Below, piece by piece: positions 6,432 through 8,130 of a DNA stretch of 8,130 nucleotides; position 1 is the stretch's first letter; each line of letters starts with the position of its first letter. The stretch is from NCBI GenBank assembly GCA_021826485.1, contig JAKAZX010000167.1, positions 1-8,130 of the forward strand, written 5' to 3'. This DNA is from Pseudomonadota bacterium. GTDB lineage: Bacteria; Pseudomonadota; Alphaproteobacteria; Acetobacterales; Acetobacteraceae. Below the pieces are notes generated by a model that saw only the letters and a program-made list of their open reading frames with translations, was not told the DNA's origin and did no database searches. Both the position numbers and the translations under genes were made by a program.

Positions 6432-6729
6432 GGTCGCAGGTGAGTTCGTCGCCAGTCATCCCGGCGCGCCCTGCCATCCGCGCAACCTCGGCATCGCCCA
6501 GCACCGCATGGAGATGATGCGGCGGAATGCGACGCGGCTTGCCGCTGTCCCGCCAGCTTCGCACCGCTTCGCCGAACCCGGCCTGCTCCAGCCGGGCCAG
6601 CAACCGTTCCAGCGCGATCGGCTGTGCCTTGGCCGGCGCGATCACCTCGCGGATCGCCTGCACGCGCGCCATAGCAATCGGCCGCCGGCCATCCGCCAGC
6701 CCCGCGACCATTGCATCGACCAGTTCCAT
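6358..6729 (-). CDS. YidB-like (DUF937) family protein
   Basis: A 123-residue protein without signal peptide or membrane segment. Residues about 42-116 match the YidB/DUF937 pattern: LLARLEQAGFGEAVRSW, a short turn, IPPHHLHAVLGDAEVARMA, AGMTGDELTCDLSEHLPAIV. The known family has the same order (a helix ending in QSW, then I-S-P-x-Q-L-x-x-AL-G, then a helix ending near LLP-x-LV). The Gly-rich linker usual before the conserved part is replaced by a charged, Ala-rich helix. Its molecular function is not established in the family. ATG at 6727-6729 is chosen because a purine-rich GGGGGAAGG (complement of 6734-6742) precedes it; an upstream in-frame start would add 12 unconserved residues. Its 3' end overlaps the kinase gene by 74 bp antisense, and it is divergent from the dehydrogenase gene. 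Confidence 0.8.
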   Translation of the reverse strand: MELVDAMVAGLADGRRPIAMARVQAIREVIAPAKAQPIALERLLARLEQAGFGEAVRSWRDSGKPRRIPPHHLHAVLGDAEVARMAGRAGMTGDELTCDLSEHLPAIVAQAIREGRLLGARRS

Positions 6730-6784
6730 CTTGCCTTCCCCCGCCTTTTGACGGCGACCGTGCAACGCGCGGCGGCGTTGAAGG

Positions 6785-6804
6785 TTCGCCGTTCAGCGGG
6801 CGAA
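6785..6804. promoter_or_regulatory. Inverted repeat TTCGCC-N8-GGCGAA in the YidB-like / dehydrogenase divergent region
   Basis: TTCGCC (6785-6790) and GGCGAA (6799-6804) are perfect inverted copies with an 8-nt spacer, giving a 20-bp dyad about 56 bp upstream of the YidB-like start and 106 bp upstream of the dehydrogenase start. The size and placement suit a dimeric repressor or activator site. The evidence is symmetry and location only, and no regulator is encoded in the window. Confidence 0.25.
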
Positions 6805-6848
6805 ATCTCACGCCGGCGCAATCTTGGCGAGTTGACCTGACGCGGCGG

Positions 6849-6875
6849 GGCGGCGTGGAACAGCGTGACGCCGCC
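6849..6875. promoter_or_regulatory. Inverted repeat GGCGGCGT-N11-ACGCCGCC upstream of the dehydrogenase gene
   Basis: An 8-bp perfect inverted repeat, 6849-6856 and 6868-6875, with an 11-nt spacer. It ends 34 bp upstream of the dehydrogenase ATG. It could be an operator or a leader hairpin; no T-run follows, so it is not a terminator. The arms are almost purely G+C, so chance occurrence in this background is a real possibility. Confidence 0.27.
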
Positions 6876-6909
6876 GGCGCTTTGGCGCAAACCCCCGGCG
6901 GAGCGTGCT

Positions 6910-8088
6910 ATGCGGGCCATCGTCTTTCGCGGCATCGGCGACATCAGGCTGGAGGAGGTACCCGACCCGCACATCCAGGACCCGACGGACGCGATCGTGC
7001 GCCTGACATCCTCGGCGATCTGCGGCACCGACCTGCATTTCGTCCGGGGCACGTTCACGGCGATGCAGCCGGGAACCATCCTCGGCCATGAGGGGGTCGG
7101 CGTGGTCGAGCAGGTCGGCCATATGGTCCGCAACCTCGTACCCGGCGACCGGGTGATCATCTGTTCGACCATCGCCTGCGGTGCCTGCAGCTACTGCCGG
7201 GCCGGCTATTACGCCCAGTGCGACAATGCCAATCCGCACGGACGCCGCGCCGGCACCGCGTTCTTCGGCGGACCGGCGCCGACCGGCCCCTATCCGGGGT
7301 TGCAGGCCGAACGTGCGCGCATCCCGTTCGCCCATGTCGGCCTCGTCAAGATCCCCGACGAGATCAGCGACGATCAGGCCATCCTGATGTCGGACATTTT
7401 CCCCACCGGCTACTACGGCGCCGACATGGCCGAGATCGGTGACGGGGATACGGTCGCGGTGTTCGGCTGCGGCCCGGTCGGCCAGTTCGCCATCGCGTCG
7501 GCGAAGCTGCTCGGCGCCGGCCGCGTGTTCGCGGTCGATGGCCATGCCGACCGGCTGGACATGGCGCGTCGGCAAGGGGCCGAGGTGGTGAATTTCGAGC
7601 GGGAGGACCCGGTGCAAACCATCCTGTCGCTGACTGGCGGCATCGGGGTCGATCGCGCGATTGATGCGGTCGGCGTGGATAAGGCGGAGCAGTTCGCCGA
7701 GGAGGTGCGGCAGGTCGCACCGGACGCCAACCCGAAGGGCGGCCAGTGGCAACCGGGCGATGCGCCGAGCCAGGCCATCGCGTGGGCGGTGGAGGCGCTG
7801 GCGAAGGCCGGGACGCTATCGGTCATCGGCGTTTACCCGCCGGCGGCCACGATGTTTCCGCTCGGGATGGCCATGAATAAAAATCTGTCACTGAATCTGG
7901 GCAACTGCAATCACCGCAAATACGTTCCCAAACTCGTCGAGCTGGTGCGGGCCGGCGTCATCGACCCGGTGAAGATTCTCACCAGGACCGAACCGCTGAC
8001 CAATGCGATCGACGCCTACAAGGCGTTCGACCGGCGTGAGCCGGGATGGCTGAAAGTGCGGCTTGATCTGCAAGCTGCCGCGGAGTGA
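6910..8088 (+). CDS. Zinc-dependent alcohol dehydrogenase, formaldehyde-dehydrogenase-like (medium-chain dehydrogenase family)
   Basis: A 392-residue cytoplasmic oxidoreductase with the two-domain medium-chain dehydrogenase fold. The catalytic zinc ligands are probably Cys38 (ICGTDLH), His60 (GHEGVG) and Asp162 (SDIFPTGYYGA), the Cys/His/Asp pattern typical of the formaldehyde-dehydrogenase-like group. A structural zinc site is formed by Cys90, Cys93, Cys96 and Cys104. The Rossmann motif GCGPVG is at 186-191, and Asp210 at the end of the next strand indicates NAD(H) rather than NADP(H). Members oxidise alcohols or aldehyde adducts; I cannot name this one's substrate. The GGQWQPGDAPSQAIAWAVEA stretch at about 277-296 also fits this subgroup. 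ATG at 6910 is chosen because GGAG (6900-6903) is 6 nt upstream and MRAIVFRG is a normal family start; a GTG at 6865 would add an unconserved leader. It is divergent from the YidB-like gene and may be co-transcribed with whatever lies downstream. Confidence 0.93.
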   Translation: MRAIVFRGIGDIRLEEVPDPHIQDPTDAIVRLTSSAICGTDLHFVRGTFTAMQPGTILGHEGVGVVEQVGHMVRNLVPGDRVIICSTIACGACSYCRAGYYAQCDNANPHGRRAGTAFFGGPAPTGPYPGLQAERARIPFAHVGLVKIPDEISDDQAILMSDIFPTGYYGADMAEIGDGDTVAVFGCGPVGQFAIASAKLLGAGRVFAVDGHADRLDMARRQGAEVVNFEREDPVQTILSLTGGIGVDRAIDAVGVDKAEQFAEEVRQVAPDANPKGGQWQPGDAPSQAIAWAVEALAKAGTLSVIGVYPPAATMFPLGMAMNKNLSLNLGNCNHRKYVPKLVELVRAGVIDPVKILTRTEPLTNAIDAYKAFDRREPGWLKVRLDLQAAAE

Positions 8089-8099
8089 ACGGGATTCCC

Positions 8100-8130
8100 A
8101 TGCAAGCAACGTTGAAAGCGTCGGACACGG
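8100..8130 (+). CDS. Possible start of a downstream gene (first 10 codons only)
   Basis: An ATG at 8100, 11 nt after the dehydrogenase stop, opens a frame reading MQATLKASDT to the window edge. GGGA (8091-8094) lies 5 nt upstream, a weak ribosome-binding site. The short same-strand spacing would suit an operon with the dehydrogenase. Ten codons are too few to identify a family or even to be sure it is coding. Confidence 0.3.
   Translation, partial: MQATLKASDT

Noticed and set aside
6808..7752. 314-codon minus-strand frame opposite the dehydrogenase gene
   Set aside because: It shadows a dehydrogenase with complete zinc and Rossmann motifs and has no family features of its own.
1..8130. CRISPR arrays, tRNA or rRNA genes, insertion sequences, phage or defence genes
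   Set aside because: I saw no regularly spaced direct repeats, no tRNA-like cloverleaf, no transposase motifs and no defence-related domains on either strand.

Overview
The window is about 70% GC, uses strongly GC-biased codons and carries good Shine-Dalgarno sites. Its gene content (Rieske ring hydroxylase, Mn catalase, proline racemase family enzyme, HisKA-type hybrid kinase, YidB-like protein) fits an alphaproteobacterium, plausibly of the Acetobacteraceae/Rhodospirillales type. That assignment is an inference from composition and protein style; there is no rRNA, tRNA or other marker gene here.

Layout, left to right: the N-terminal part of a Rieske ring-hydroxylating oxygenase alpha subunit (minus, runs off the left edge); a small secreted proline/valine-rich WXXGXW-repeat protein (plus); a manganese catalase (minus); a proline racemase family enzyme with a Ser-Cys catalytic pair (plus); an HtrA-like trypsin-fold/PDZ protein that appears to lack its catalytic His and Asp (minus); a large membrane-bound hybrid histidine kinase (plus); a short YidB-like (DUF937) protein (minus); a zinc-dependent alcohol dehydrogenase of the formaldehyde-dehydrogenase-like class (plus); and possibly the first codons of another gene at the right edge.

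The strands alternate strictly (- + - + - + - +). Each gene is divergent from one neighbour and convergent with the other, so no two of the eight main genes can share an operon; only the dehydrogenase could be co-transcribed with what follows it. The divergent gaps are 121, 96, 184 and 180 bp. The convergent junctions are very tight: 6 bp, 9 bp and a 74-bp antisense overlap. Three genes probably start at GTG or TTG, judged from Shine-Dalgarno placement and family N-termini.

The genes do not form an obvious pathway. They look like independent accessory metabolic and stress functions: aromatic oxidation, peroxide removal, hydroxyproline/proline metabolism, signal sensing and alcohol/aldehyde oxidation. 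I see no mobile element, CRISPR array, defence system or clear undescribed multi-gene system. The items most worth a second look are the pseudoprotease-like HtrA protein, the kinase/YidB antisense overlap, the Ser-Cys active site of the racemase-family enzyme, and an inverted repeat upstream of the Rieske gene.
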